NCBI GenBank assembly: GCA_942493375.1
Contig: OW818698.1
Location: 7,130,001-7,194,000 of the forward strand
Direction of reading: 5' to 3'
Source of the DNA: G942493375 sp942493375
GTDB taxonomy: Bacteria > Armatimonadota > UBA5829
Length of the DNA: 64,000 nt
The translations under genes were made by a program, and so were the position numbers. Below, one piece after another: positions 35,919 through 44,300 of this stretch. Numbering within the stretch: position 1 is the stretch's first letter; every line of letters starts with the position of its first letter. The notes beneath the pieces were generated by a model, which saw only the letters and a program-made list of their open reading frames with translations, did not search any database and was not told the origin of the DNA.

Positions 35919-37253
35919 CTAGCCGGAGCCATACAGTTTGCCGTCAAAACCGGGATATATCTCATCCTCAGCATGCACCATTATGGCTTCCAGATTGTCG
36001 AATACCTTGTGAACTGCCTCAAGTATCTTGTCCATGACTTTGGTGTCGTTAGGAGCGTGGACGCCGTGGAAGACTGTGTATGTATCGCAGAGCATCTGAG
36101 CTACCGGGTACTGGTCCAGGCTGTAGTCATACTTGATGCCTTTGGCCTCATTTACAGTCCATGGGTATCCTGAAGCTCCATAACCGAGTCTTGCTTGGAA
36201 GAGATCCTGTGCAGGGACTGGCATCGTCTGCCACTGGCCAACAAGAACACCCTCTTTGTAGAGCGCCTTTTCGACAGCCATTCGGAAACGTCTTGGCTCA
36301 CAATCAACTCCTGCCGCTGCCGGGTCAAACCTGACATTATACATGAAGTAGACATGCTTGGCCTCAGGAGGACAGTATGGTGGGATAATACCCGGAATCT
36401 TCGATAGCTCAGCCGTTAGGTAGTTGGCATTTGCAATGCGGATGTCATTGACTTCATCCAGATGCATTAACTGTCCTCTGGCAAATGCAGCCGGCAGCTC
36501 CTGGTTCCTGTACATATATCCGAGGATCGATGCATTGTATTTGCGGCGATGGCTTACTTCGTCCACTTCGTCTCCAAAGCATCTGATAAGTGAACCCTTA
36601 TTTAGCATATCTTCATCGTTCGTTATGAACAGACCACCCTCTCCTCCGCACAGGTTCTTCAGGTTGTTCAAGCTGAAAGCTCCTGCATTTCCGAAAGTTC
36701 CGACATGCTGACCTTTCCAGGTTGCTCCATGAGCCTGGCAGGAATCCTCAATCACAAAGAGGTTGTGCTTCTTGGCGATTGCCATAATTGCATCTTTGTC
36801 ACTCGGGCATCCCTGTATGTCAACGGGGATTATTGCCTTTGTGCGCTCGGTTATCTGAGCTTCCATGCTGACAGGATCAATACAATATGTCCGGGGATCG
36901 ATGTCAGCAAATACAGGGATAGCATTCTGATGCAATGCACAAGAAGCTGATGCTAGAAACGTGAAAGCAGATGTAATAACTTCATCTCCAGGGCCGATGC
37001 CGCAAGCCGACAAAGCCATATGCAGTGCTGCAGTACCGCTGCAGGTAGTCAGGCAGTACTTTGATCCTGTATATGCAGCCCATTCCTTTTCCAGAGCCGT
37101 CACCTGGGGAGCAGTGCCGCCTGCTACGATCCCTGAGTCCAGGACTTCGTTCACCAGCCTCCTGTCATCCTCTGTGATAACAGGCCAGTCTTTGTAATCG
37201 CTTCTCTGTAGGACTGGTGTCCCACCGTCAATAGCCAATTTGTCTTTCGACAT
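35919..37253 (-). CDS. DegT/DnrJ/EryC1/StrS-family PLP aminotransferase
   Basis: A 444-residue aminotransferase of the sugar/cyclitol class. The PLP-binding Lys is in SLNNLKNLCGGEGG, with TCSGTAALHMA and VIEDSCQAHGA pockets. Related proteins transaminate keto sugars or inososes. The start has GGAAAG upstream. It is the third gene of a minus-strand set, GntR regulator, ceramidase-like hydrolase, then this enzyme, with 29 bp between hydrolase and aminotransferase. It is clearly a paralogue of the enzyme at 15400, in a different pathway context. Confidence 0.92.
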   Translation of the reverse strand: MSKDKLAIDGGTPVLQRSDYKDWPVITEDDRRLVNEVLDSGIVAGGTAPQVTALEKEWAAYTGSKYCLTTCSGTAALHMALSACGIGPGDEVITSAFTFLASASCALHQNAIPVFADIDPRTYCIDPVSMEAQITERTKAIIPVDIQGCPSDKDAIMAIAKKHNLFVIEDSCQAHGATWKGQHVGTFGNAGAFSLNNLKNLCGGEGGLFITNDEDMLNKGSLIRCFGDEVDEVSHRRKYNASILGYMYRNQELPAAFARGQLMHLDEVNDIRIANANYLTAELSKIPGIIPPYCPPEAKHVYFMYNVRFDPAAAGVDCEPRRFRMAVEKALYKEGVLVGQWQTMPVPAQDLFQARLGYGASGYPWTVNEAKGIKYDYSLDQYPVAQMLCDTYTVFHGVHAPNDTKVMDKILEAVHKVFDNLEAIMVHAEDEIYPGFDGKLYGSG

Positions 37254-37282
37254 AATTCTTTCCTCCGATTATTCTATGCGAA

Positions 37283-38581
37283 CTATTTTGAGAATGTTCT
37301 ATTCAAAAGTGCTGCCGATTCGTGCAGCACAATGTCTTCAGTGTCAGCGTCTATCTGCCGGGTGTCTTCAGCATACCCGCCTTCGCTGATAGCCTGGCGC
37401 GTAGGGAAGTATCCCTCACACCCGTTTGCAATTCCAATAATATATGTCTGGGCGAATGGACTGTTCTTCTTGATAACCTGGCCAATCTCTGTGAAAAGTT
37501 CACCAGGGAATGATATAAGAGCAGTGTCGCCAATCGCTATGCATGTCATTTCCAGCATGATCTGCGTTTCACTGGATTCCCTGAGCTTCTTATATAGCAT
37601 TGCCTTATAGTCGTCGCCAACTCCGTCAGCAACTGGTTGGAGTTTACCGCCGCATTTCTCCCAGATATCACAAGCCCATTTGTATTCCTCATCAGATATT
37701 TTCCGCATAGGAACTGGGAAAGTGACATTCTCGCAACGGATAGTGGTTTTAGCAGGTTCCGGAATGGATTTTAATGTCAGCTTAACAGCCTCAGCCAATG
37801 CACCACCGGCCCGTTCAACACCGTCCCAGTCGCGGTCTTTGAGTCCGTCGATATCCATAGTTCCTTGTGCACCATTGAAGAATGCACAGACGCAAGACAA
37901 TTCCTTTTCCAGCCTGGTCTCAGCAAAGCCAACATAGTCACCACTTATCAGGTAGTTGTCCCCGCTCATAACATTAGGATGGCCGGCATGGTTGAAAAAG
38001 AGAGCAACCGGCTGTCCGGATAACTCTGATATGAAGAGTAAGACACCGACCTCAGTGTCTTCAACCCCTAATGGACCTACTATATCTGCAGGATCGTATG
38101 GTTCCCAGTTCATTATGACTTTGCCACTCTTGGACATCAGCCGTCTGTAATTGCTGATAGTGTTTTCAATCCCTGATCCAGCTGAAACTAGAGATGGAAC
38201 ACGGAATCTGAAAGCTTCATCCGTACACTGGACCACCTTGCTTATCATATCTTCGACATACTCAGTTTCCTTCTTGTCGAAGAAACCATAGGCTGCCGGT
38301 CCGGAATGGGTATGAGTCGCAGCGATTACAATCTGATTTGTGGGTATTCCAGTTTTATCATAAATCAACTGGCGTATCCTGGTGTAATCAGATGTCATCA
38401 TTCCGCAGATATCAATTGAAATTAGTGCGAATGTATCTGATGGTGATTCAGTGTTTGCAATCACCAATGCTCTTGCGTGAATCGGATCATGAACCCCTTC
38501 AGAGCCATGAGCACGTATCATGCCATCCATGCCTACGCTTGTCGTTGGTGTGATATCTATTTTTGATCTTCCTGTTAACAT
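37283..38581 (-). CDS. neutral/alkaline ceramidase-like amidohydrolase
   Basis: A 432-residue protein with the N-terminal zinc-amidase layout of neutral ceramidases: an IDITP start, ATHTHSGP (metal-binding His) and NHAGHPNVMSG (second His), with a late SFPGELFTEIG segment. It is shorter than true ceramidases and has no signal peptide, so it is cytoplasmic. Bacterial proteins of this class are common near sugar-catabolic genes, and their substrates are mostly unknown; amide hydrolysis of an N-acyl amino sugar or polyol is a guess. The start has GGAGAG upstream and lies 3 bp after the GntR stop. Confidence 0.85.
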   Translation of the reverse strand: MLTGRSKIDITPTTSVGMDGMIRAHGSEGVHDPIHARALVIANTESPSDTFALISIDICGMMTSDYTRIRQLIYDKTGIPTNQIVIAATHTHSGPAAYGFFDKKETEYVEDMISKVVQCTDEAFRFRVPSLVSAGSGIENTISNYRRLMSKSGKVIMNWEPYDPADIVGPLGVEDTEVGVLLFISELSGQPVALFFNHAGHPNVMSGDNYLISGDYVGFAETRLEKELSCVCAFFNGAQGTMDIDGLKDRDWDGVERAGGALAEAVKLTLKSIPEPAKTTIRCENVTFPVPMRKISDEEYKWACDIWEKCGGKLQPVADGVGDDYKAMLYKKLRESSETQIMLEMTCIAIGDTALISFPGELFTEIGQVIKKNSPFAQTYIIGIANGCEGYFPTRQAISEGGYAEDTRQIDADTEDIVLHESAALLNRTFSK

Positions 38582-38584
38582 TCT

Positions 38585-39340
38585 TTACTCTCCAACTCTA
38601 CCCTTTGGGGTATCACTTTGAACTAATAATACGTTACCGGATAACCTGCAGCGATCTCCTCTGTAACGTGTTATTACGTGCAAACAAGGCGTGTCCCATT
38701 TGTCATATGCAGTCTCTGCAGTACACAGGACGGGGGTGTCACTACCAATGCTTAATAGTTGTTGATCTTCGGGTTTATTTCTCTCAGCCCATATATCATA
38801 TTCCGTTCGCTCAAAGTCCATTCCACTCGCTTCCTGCCAAAGGTGCATGAAAAGGGGAGAACCTGCTATCTCCGCATCAATATGCGTTGCGAGCTGTGGT
38901 GGAATTCGGGCTTCATCAATTGAGATCGGTCTGGACCCTTCGGAGTCCAGTCTTACTAGAGTCCGTACAATAGAGTGGGGTGGGACTCGGAGCTTCTCAG
39001 CTATATCTGGAGGACACATTTCCATCGTATCATTGAGAAGAGTCCTGGTCAGTCTGAGTCTACCCGATGCCACATCGGACGTGAAACTGCTCATACCGAC
39101 TACTACAGCCGAACTACCCGGGTCTGTTACAAAACTCCCAATGCCATGCCGGGATTCAACCAGTCCATCCAGAACCAGTTCATGTATTGCTCTGCGGATA
39201 GTGATTATGCTGACACTGTGTTCCTCGGCCAGTTTGGTTTCGGATAGAAGTTGCTCACCCGGTCCAATCCGACCCGATCCAATTTCAGCTTTAAGCCTGT
39301 CATATACATTTTTATATAGCGGATTCTTAGTCAATGCCAA
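38585..39340 (-). CDS. GntR-family regulator with UTRA-type ligand domain
   Basis: A 251-residue HutC-type regulator. The N-terminal winged helix (about 5-75) shows LKAEIGSGRIGPGEQLLSE and SIITIRRAIHELVLDGLV. The C-terminal UTRA-like domain (about 95-240) binds a small effector. The start is TTG 39340 or TTG 39334, with no good Shine-Dalgarno. A palindromic repeat begins 12 bp upstream, so its leader is repeat-derived. It precedes the ceramidase-like and aminotransferase genes and is divergent from the Gfo/Idh gene, whose promoter carries a perfect palindrome. Confidence 0.9.
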   Translation of the reverse strand: MALTKNPLYKNVYDRLKAEIGSGRIGPGEQLLSETKLAEEHSVSIITIRRAIHELVLDGLVESRHGIGSFVTDPGSSAVVVGMSSFTSDVASGRLRLTRTLLNDTMEMCPPDIAEKLRVPPHSIVRTLVRLDSEGSRPISIDEARIPPQLATHIDAEIAGSPLFMHLWQEASGMDFERTEYDIWAERNKPEDQQLLSIGSDTPVLCTAETAYDKWDTPCLHVITRYRGDRCRLSGNVLLVQSDTPKGRVGE

Positions 39341-39351
39341 ATTGCTTTCTA

Positions 39352-39453
39352 ACCCGCTTTATTCAATAAGCTTCGCTTTTGCTCGGCAGTAAGAGCAAAA
39401 GCTGAGAGTGTAAATGCAGAGCATTTACACCGTCAGTCATGAATAATGTGGGC
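39352..39453. repeat. outer-family palindromic repeat with inserted small hairpin
   Basis: The outer arms ACCCGCTTTATTCA (39352-39365) and TGAATAATGTGGGC (39440-39453) match the family at 27057. The interior CTTTTGCTC/GAGCAAAAG pairs perfectly. Compared with the 27057 copy, a 26-nt block (39406-39431) is inserted after CAAAAGCTGA. It contains the hairpin GTGTAAATGC (39408-39417) and GCATTTACAC (39421-39430). The repeat occupies the gap between gntR and the divergent Gfo/Idh promoter. Confidence 0.75.
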
Positions 39454-39478
39454 TTGACTATTTACTGTAAAAAACATC

Positions 39479-39511
39479 TTGCTTTCAGTGATTATACTCA
39501 TTATAATGAGT
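39479..39511 (+). promoter_or_regulatory. promoter with overlapping 16-bp palindromic operator
   Basis: TTGCTT (39479-39484) and TATAAT (39502-39507) are 17 bp apart. The perfect palindrome ACTCATTATAATGAGT (39496-39511) covers the -10 box. A dimeric repressor bound here would block transcription of the downstream Gfo/Idh gene. The divergently encoded GntR protein is the natural candidate binder (inference). Confidence 0.65.
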
Positions 39512-39569
39512 GGTGTCAATAGCTTTAATCTTGCGAATTAATACGACTCTATTAATCGGAGGTAGATCT

Positions 39570-40574
39570 TTGTTGAAACTAGGGATTGTAGGTTGCGGGG
39601 GCATAGCTTCCGGGCATGTCGGCCAACTAAAGGATACGCTTGAGTCTGGTGTTGTAACAGCGCTGGTAGATATAGATATATCTAGAGCAGAAGCAGCTGC
39701 GGAATATTTCCCCGGAGCTGTTGCACTAACTGACTATCGAGATATGCTGGCGAATGTCGATGCAGTTTTATTAAGTCTTCCTCACCATCTTCATTATGAG
39801 ATTGGTATTGAATGCCTGCGTGCAGGAAAACATGTCCTCATGGAAAAACCTCTAGCCAATACAGAGCAGCAATCTCTGGAACTGATAGAGGAAGCTGAGA
39901 AACGCGGACTTACGCTAATGACCGCTTACGTCATGCGCTTCCATCCGCTTACAATCAAGCTCAAAGAACTGATTGACGCAAAGACATATGGCGATGTGTT
40001 TAGTCTATCTATTTGGACAGAACAGTTTACAGATATGGGACCGGATTCCTGGGCAGCCAGCGCTCAAAAACTCGGTGGTGGTCAGCTTTTTAGCCATGGT
40101 TGTCATTATATTGATCTGATGTTGCTATTCCTGGGTGACCCGGTTGAAGGCATTCATATAGGGACCAATTATGGAACTCCCTGGATGGAAAAGGAAGGCA
40201 CCAGCAATGCTGTGATGAAATTCGAAAGTGGAGCCTTAGGATACCACTTTGGAACATGGGGAGCAAAAGGAACAAGACTCGGTTACGCATATCATGCTCA
40301 TTGCACGGAGGGTATGCTGGAAGTAAATATAATGAAGGGAACTCTGACACTGATCCAGGGAGAGGAAGAGACAGTCCTTATGTCCGGAGAGGACCAGGGC
40401 AAATATCTGGCAGCAGAAACGGTATATTTCCTAAACTGTATCAAAACAGGGGAGAAACCAATTACCGATGCCAGGAGCAGCCTGCAGAGCCTCAGAGTTA
40501 TCTGGAAAATGTATGAAGCTGAACAAGCCGGAAAAATAGCCGACCTGCGTGGACTCGGATTCCCGAAAGACTAA
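39570..40574 (+). CDS. Gfo/Idh/MocA-family NAD(P)-dependent oxidoreductase
   Basis: A 334-residue protein with N-terminal GIVGCGGIASG and the EKP motif (HVLMEKPLANT), followed by the C-terminal substrate domain (GGGQLFSHGCHYIDLML). It likely oxidises or reduces a polyol, inositol or sugar. TTG 39570 (or TTG 39573) is chosen because GGAGGT lies 6 nt upstream; an in-frame GTG at 39510 falls inside the operator palindrome and would precede the transcript start. It is divergent from gntR and probably part of the same regulon. Confidence 0.93.
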   Translation: MLKLGIVGCGGIASGHVGQLKDTLESGVVTALVDIDISRAEAAAEYFPGAVALTDYRDMLANVDAVLLSLPHHLHYEIGIECLRAGKHVLMEKPLANTEQQSLELIEEAEKRGLTLMTAYVMRFHPLTIKLKELIDAKTYGDVFSLSIWTEQFTDMGPDSWAASAQKLGGGQLFSHGCHYIDLMLLFLGDPVEGIHIGTNYGTPWMEKEGTSNAVMKFESGALGYHFGTWGAKGTRLGYAYHAHCTEGMLEVNIMKGTLTLIQGEEETVLMSGEDQGKYLAAETVYFLNCIKTGEKPITDARSSLQSLRVIWKMYEAEQAGKIADLRGLGFPKD

Positions 40575-40594
40575 CGTGTCTGCTTTTACGAACA

Positions 40595-40639
40595 AGATTT
40601 GTCCTGAGTGCTATTTCACGAAGCATTCAGGACAAATCT
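40595..40639. terminator. long hairpin between convergent genes
   Basis: An 18-bp inverted repeat (40595-40612 and 40622-40639) with one mismatch contains TTGTCCTGA and TCAGGACAA. It is followed by AAAAG rather than a T run, but it lies between the convergent Gfo/Idh and NIF3 genes, where a bidirectional terminator would be expected. The TCCTGAGTGC..GCATTCAGGA core also resembles the repeat family at 52373. Confidence 0.5.
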
Positions 40640-40676
40640 AAAAGTAGTGGTGATGAGATAGATGATGAACTCTCAT

Positions 40677-41759
40677 CTACTCTATATACTTCACTTCGAG
40701 CCCGGAACCAGCAAATACTTTTTCTATGCTTTTCGCAAGTGCGCGAATTCCCGGTCTCTCGGTTTCAAAATGTCCAGCATCAATTATCGCAATATCGCAA
40801 CATTGGGCATCTATGGCATCATGGTGCTTAACATCTCCGGTTACCAGAACATCAGCACCGTGCTTTTTTGCTTCTCTATAAAAACTTGAACCTGCTCCGG
40901 AACACACAGCAACTCTTTCTACCTCAGTCTGGTCGTCTCCATATACTCTTATCCCTCTTACCCCAAGTGTCTGTTCGACATTTAAAGCGAAGTCCTTAAG
41001 GCTCAGACGATTTACCAGGTTGCCGATTCTACCCAGTCCCAGATTAGGTAAACGGTTTTCGAGGCGATAGAGATCATATGCCGGTTCTTCATATGGGTGT
41101 GAATTCTTCATTGCGGACAGTACATCACTTATTAAGCTTTCCGGGCAGACTATTTCAAGCCGTGTTTCCTCCACCGATTCAAGCATTCCTGTCTGACCTA
41201 TATGAGGATGAGAACCATCCAGCGGCTTGAAGATACCATTTCCCAGTGTCTGAAAACTGCAGTGGGAATATAACCCGATACTACCGGCGCCGGCATCACC
41301 CATTGCTTCTGAGACTTTATCTACAGAATCGTTGGGGACAAATACAACTATCTTGCGTAAGTTGAGATCATTTACTTCAATTATCTGCTCTATATCAGTT
41401 AGATTTAGAAGCCCTGCGAGTGTATCATTCGTTCCACCAACTGCTCTATCCAGGTTCGTATGAGCGCAATAGAGAGTGATATCATTCTTTACAAGATCAA
41501 TCACTCTAGCGCTGACTGGGGTATCAGGTGTGAGTCGATCAAGTGGACGATAGATGAGAGGGTGATGGGTTACCAGCATTTGAGCTCCTCCAGCGATTGC
41601 CTGTTCAATAACACCCTTTGAAGCATCAAGCGCCAGGAATAATCGCTCTACAGGAGCATTCAGATTGCCCACATGAAGCCCAACAGGATCCTCGCGTTCA
41701 GCTAGAGCCTCTGGCGCAAGTTTTTGAATGAGCTTTACTATATCACCAGTCAGAACCAT
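40677..41759 (-). CDS. NIF3/DUF34-family metal-binding protein
   Basis: A 360-residue member of the NIF3-like (YbgI) family, often annotated as GTP cyclohydrolase I type 2. The metal-binding motifs are LVTHHPLIYR, CAHTNLDRAVGGTND and a C-terminal DAGHFETERPG. The middle ~100 residues form the PII-like insert found in longer members. The family is nearly universal with no settled function. The start has GGAGA upstream. It is a single gene, convergent with the Gfo/Idh gene. Confidence 0.92.
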   Translation of the reverse strand: MVLTGDIVKLIQKLAPEALAEREDPVGLHVGNLNAPVERLFLALDASKGVIEQAIAGGAQMLVTHHPLIYRPLDRLTPDTPVSARVIDLVKNDITLYCAHTNLDRAVGGTNDTLAGLLNLTDIEQIIEVNDLNLRKIVVFVPNDSVDKVSEAMGDAGAGSIGLYSHCSFQTLGNGIFKPLDGSHPHIGQTGMLESVEETRLEIVCPESLISDVLSAMKNSHPYEEPAYDLYRLENRLPNLGLGRIGNLVNRLSLKDFALNVEQTLGVRGIRVYGDDQTEVERVAVCSGAGSSFYREAKKHGADVLVTGDVKHHDAIDAQCCDIAIIDAGHFETERPGIRALAKSIEKVFAGSGLEVKYIE

Positions 41760-42106
41760 ATGTGTTTCTCCAATTCTGGGACAAAGTGCAAATATTGTAT
41801 TTGAAGTAATCGGTATACCTTACAGGATGCTCTTGCCATTAGGTTCACATGAAGAATACCTGAGATGATATGTTACACATTGCTACTGCATACTCCTGCT
41901 ACGATATATTAGGCAATAATTGCTTAATATGGATTGACGAAAACGACCAGGCAAATGCGAAAAGTGAGTAAAAAACCGTATCATTAACAGGCTTCAGAAT
42001 GGAATAGTCCTATGTAAGTTAGAGGTGGCGGAGTGTTGAATCTCAAGTAAGCACTCGTCGCCATTATAATATTTATCAATTAAATATACTGATAGGTGGG
42101 TGGCAC
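41760..42106. other. 347-bp gap upstream of motA
   Basis: No gene. A hairpin with TGGCGGAGTG (42026-42035) and a matching CACTCGTCGCCA (42052-42063) lies ~45 bp before motA, with a TATAAT right after it (42065-42070) but no -35 box at proper spacing. It may be leader structure. A short GCAATAATTGC palindrome occurs near 41913. Confidence 0.35.
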
Positions 42107-42991
42107 ATGTTTATTATCATAGGTCTTGTCATTGTAATTGGCAGTATTTTGACAGGGTTTATTATGAGTGGTGGTAAAGTTGCAGCACTTATCCAGATAA
42201 ATGAACTTATTGTAATTGGTGGCGCAGCCGCAGGAAGCGTAGTTGTCGCAAACGGATTCGGTGGCCTTATAAGTGTAATGAAAGCCATTATGGGAGCCAT
42301 GAAAGGCAACCCATTTAATAAAGAGAAGTATCTAGAGTTGTTGCATGCGATGTATGATCTGTTTGTTATGGCTCGTAAAGATGGACTTATTGCTCTTGAA
42401 AAGCATGTAGAAACCCCTGAAAAATCTGAAGTGCTTGGGAAGTATAAATTCTTTATGAGTCAACACCATGCACTTGCAATGTTTGCTGATACGATGAAGC
42501 TGGTTGTTATGGGTGGAGTTAATGTCTATGATCTGTCTGACATGATGGAAATTGACATGGAAGCCCAAAATGAAGAGGCAATGAAGGTGCCGGGAATTCT
42601 GACGACTATTGCAGACGGTATGCCTGGATTCGGTATTGTCGCCGCAGTTCTTGGAGTTGTTGTTACTATGGCATCAATCGGAGGCCCTCCGGAAGTAATT
42701 GGTGAGCATGTAGGCGCAGCACTGGTAGGCACCTTTCTGGGAATCCTTTTAGCTTATGGAGTGTTTGCTCCTATTTCCAAAGCATGTGAAGGTGTTGTTA
42801 AATGCGAATCTCAGTATTTTGGATGTATTAAGAATGCTGTTGTCGCCTTTGCCAGAGGTGATGCTCCATTGGTATGCGTAGAGTTTGCCCGTAGGTATAT
42901 TGAACCCGAGTTTAGACCCGGATTCAGTGAGATGGAAAATGTTGTTCGTGGCAAAAAGAGTTCTGATGAGAGTTCTGCAAAGGCCGCGTAA
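42107..42991 (+). CDS. motA: flagellar motor stator protein MotA
   Basis: A 294-residue inner-membrane protein with four transmembrane helices (two N-terminal, two around 150-220) and a large cytoplasmic loop. The family signatures are GFGIVAAVLGVVVTM and GTFLGILLAYGVFAP. With MotB it forms the proton- or sodium-driven stator that turns the flagellar rotor. The start is preceded by a GGTGG site. motB follows 48 bp later. No other flagellar genes are in the window, so the main flagellar cluster must lie elsewhere. Confidence 0.95.
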   Translation: MFIIIGLVIVIGSILTGFIMSGGKVAALIQINELIVIGGAAAGSVVVANGFGGLISVMKAIMGAMKGNPFNKEKYLELLHAMYDLFVMARKDGLIALEKHVETPEKSEVLGKYKFFMSQHHALAMFADTMKLVVMGGVNVYDLSDMMEIDMEAQNEEAMKVPGILTTIADGMPGFGIVAAVLGVVVTMASIGGPPEVIGEHVGAALVGTFLGILLAYGVFAPISKACEGVVKCESQYFGCIKNAVVAFARGDAPLVCVEFARRYIEPEFRPGFSEMENVVRGKKSSDESSAKAA

Positions 42992-43039
42992 AGAACTCAA
43001 ACTGGTTATACATACTGATATGATGGTGGAATAGAGAAA

Positions 43040-44188
43040 TTGGATACCCCAGGCAGCGCAGAAATACGAATAGTTAGACGTAAGAAAGGTCATGGAGGAC
43101 ACCACGGAGGTGCATGGAAAGTCGCATTCGCGGACTTCATGACTGCTATGTTTGCGTTCTTTCTTGTTATGTGGATATGTGGTCAGAGCAAAGAAGTCCA
43201 GTCTGCAGTCTCTGCGTATTTTAAAGATCCGATCGCATTCAATGAGGCAGTAGCGAAAGGTAATGCACCATTCGCCATCGCTGAGTCTACTGTTGGTGGC
43301 CCATTGTCAAGTCCTGGCGAAGGGGACGGTGGCGCTTCTTCGGCACCTGCAGTGAATGTAATCAATGATTCCAAGCAATTAGATTCCCTCAAATCCAAGA
43401 TAGAAAAAATAATTGCTGACACCCCTGAGTTCAAAGATTTGAAAGATTTTGTTGATGTCAAATTGACGGGTGAAGGGCTGCAGATAGAATTATTAGAAGT
43501 TCGGCAGTCATTATTTTTTGATAGCGGTAGTTCCCAAATAAAACCTAAAACCAGAGCATTGATTATGAAGATAGGCAAGGAACTATGCAAAGTAAAAAAC
43601 AAGATGGTTGTTGAAGGACATACAGATTCTCTTCCGCTGCGCAGAGGTGAAGGTTACACGAACTGGGAACTCTCGTCAGACAGGGCCAATGGAGCTAGAC
43701 GAATTCTTGAGACATCTGGTTTGAAGCATGGTCAGATAGTTCAGGTAAGAGGTTTAGCTGACAACAAGCTTCGTGATAAGAGTAATCCAAAGAGTTTCAT
43801 AAATCGGCGTGTTAGCATTATATTGCTCTACAATAAGACACAGGAATCCTCGCCTAAGATCGTAAAGGATAATATCACCGAACACCCAAGCGTTGAGAAA
43901 ATCAACCCGGATAAAGTTGATAAACCATCAGGTTCGCTTGAATCTCATGAATCCAGCGAAGTCGAGAAAAAGTCTGAACATACAAGCCATAAGTCTGAAT
44001 CGGACAGTCACAAATCCGAATCCAGCAGTCACAAATCAGAACCGGATTCTGAGGCTGCATATAAAGAACCCCCTATGAAGACTGGTACAGGCAAACATGA
44101 AGTTACAGTCGTGACCCGTGATGGTAAAGTTTATACCGTTAAAGCTGGCGATATTACAGAAGGACTCATACCGAAAGTCGGACATTGA
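43040..44188 (+). CDS. motB: flagellar motor stator protein MotB
   Basis: A 382-residue protein with a basic N-terminus (RRKKGHGGHHGGAWK), one transmembrane helix with the essential proton-binding Asp (D32 in FADFMTAMFAFFLVMWI) and a periplasmic OmpA-like peptidoglycan-binding domain (about 150-260; VEGHTDSLP, LSSDRANGARRIL). The last ~90 residues form an unusual tail, including repeats of the type SHKSES that are rich in Ser, His, Lys and Glu, before a short conserved-looking end. The start is TTG 43040 with a GGTGG site ~10 nt upstream. It pairs with motA. Confidence 0.93.
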   Translation: MDTPGSAEIRIVRRKKGHGGHHGGAWKVAFADFMTAMFAFFLVMWICGQSKEVQSAVSAYFKDPIAFNEAVAKGNAPFAIAESTVGGPLSSPGEGDGGASSAPAVNVINDSKQLDSLKSKIEKIIADTPEFKDLKDFVDVKLTGEGLQIELLEVRQSLFFDSGSSQIKPKTRALIMKIGKELCKVKNKMVVEGHTDSLPLRRGEGYTNWELSSDRANGARRILETSGLKHGQIVQVRGLADNKLRDKSNPKSFINRRVSIILLYNKTQESSPKIVKDNITEHPSVEKINPDKVDKPSGSLESHESSEVEKKSEHTSHKSESDSHKSESSSHKSEPDSEAAYKEPPMKTGTGKHEVTVVTRDGKVYTVKAGDITEGLIPKVGH

Positions 44189-44261
44189 CTGTAAGACCGC
44201 AAAGAGATTGACATTCGTATTCTTGCTATACTGATTATCCCCATTGAGGCTCGGGAGGAAT

Positions 44262-44300
44262 ATGTGTCCCGAATGCCTAACCATTAATTGTGAAAGATAA
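44262..44300 (+). CDS. Cys-rich leader peptide overlapping mtaB (candidate)
   Basis: A 12-residue open frame, MCPECLTINCER, with a strong GGGAGGAA site 2-3 nt before its ATG. Three of twelve residues are Cys, two in a CxxC arrangement. Its stop codon lies 11 bp inside the start of mtaB in another frame, so ribosomes finishing it could re-initiate on mtaB, which has no good ribosome binding site of its own. Whether it is translated is unproven. Confidence 0.4.
   Translation: MCPECLTINCER

Noticed and set aside
42020..42075. Sigma-28 promoter for motA
   Set aside because: No TAAA box at 15 bp from the GCC-AT-rich -10-like word; the TATAAT lacks a -35 partner at normal spacing.
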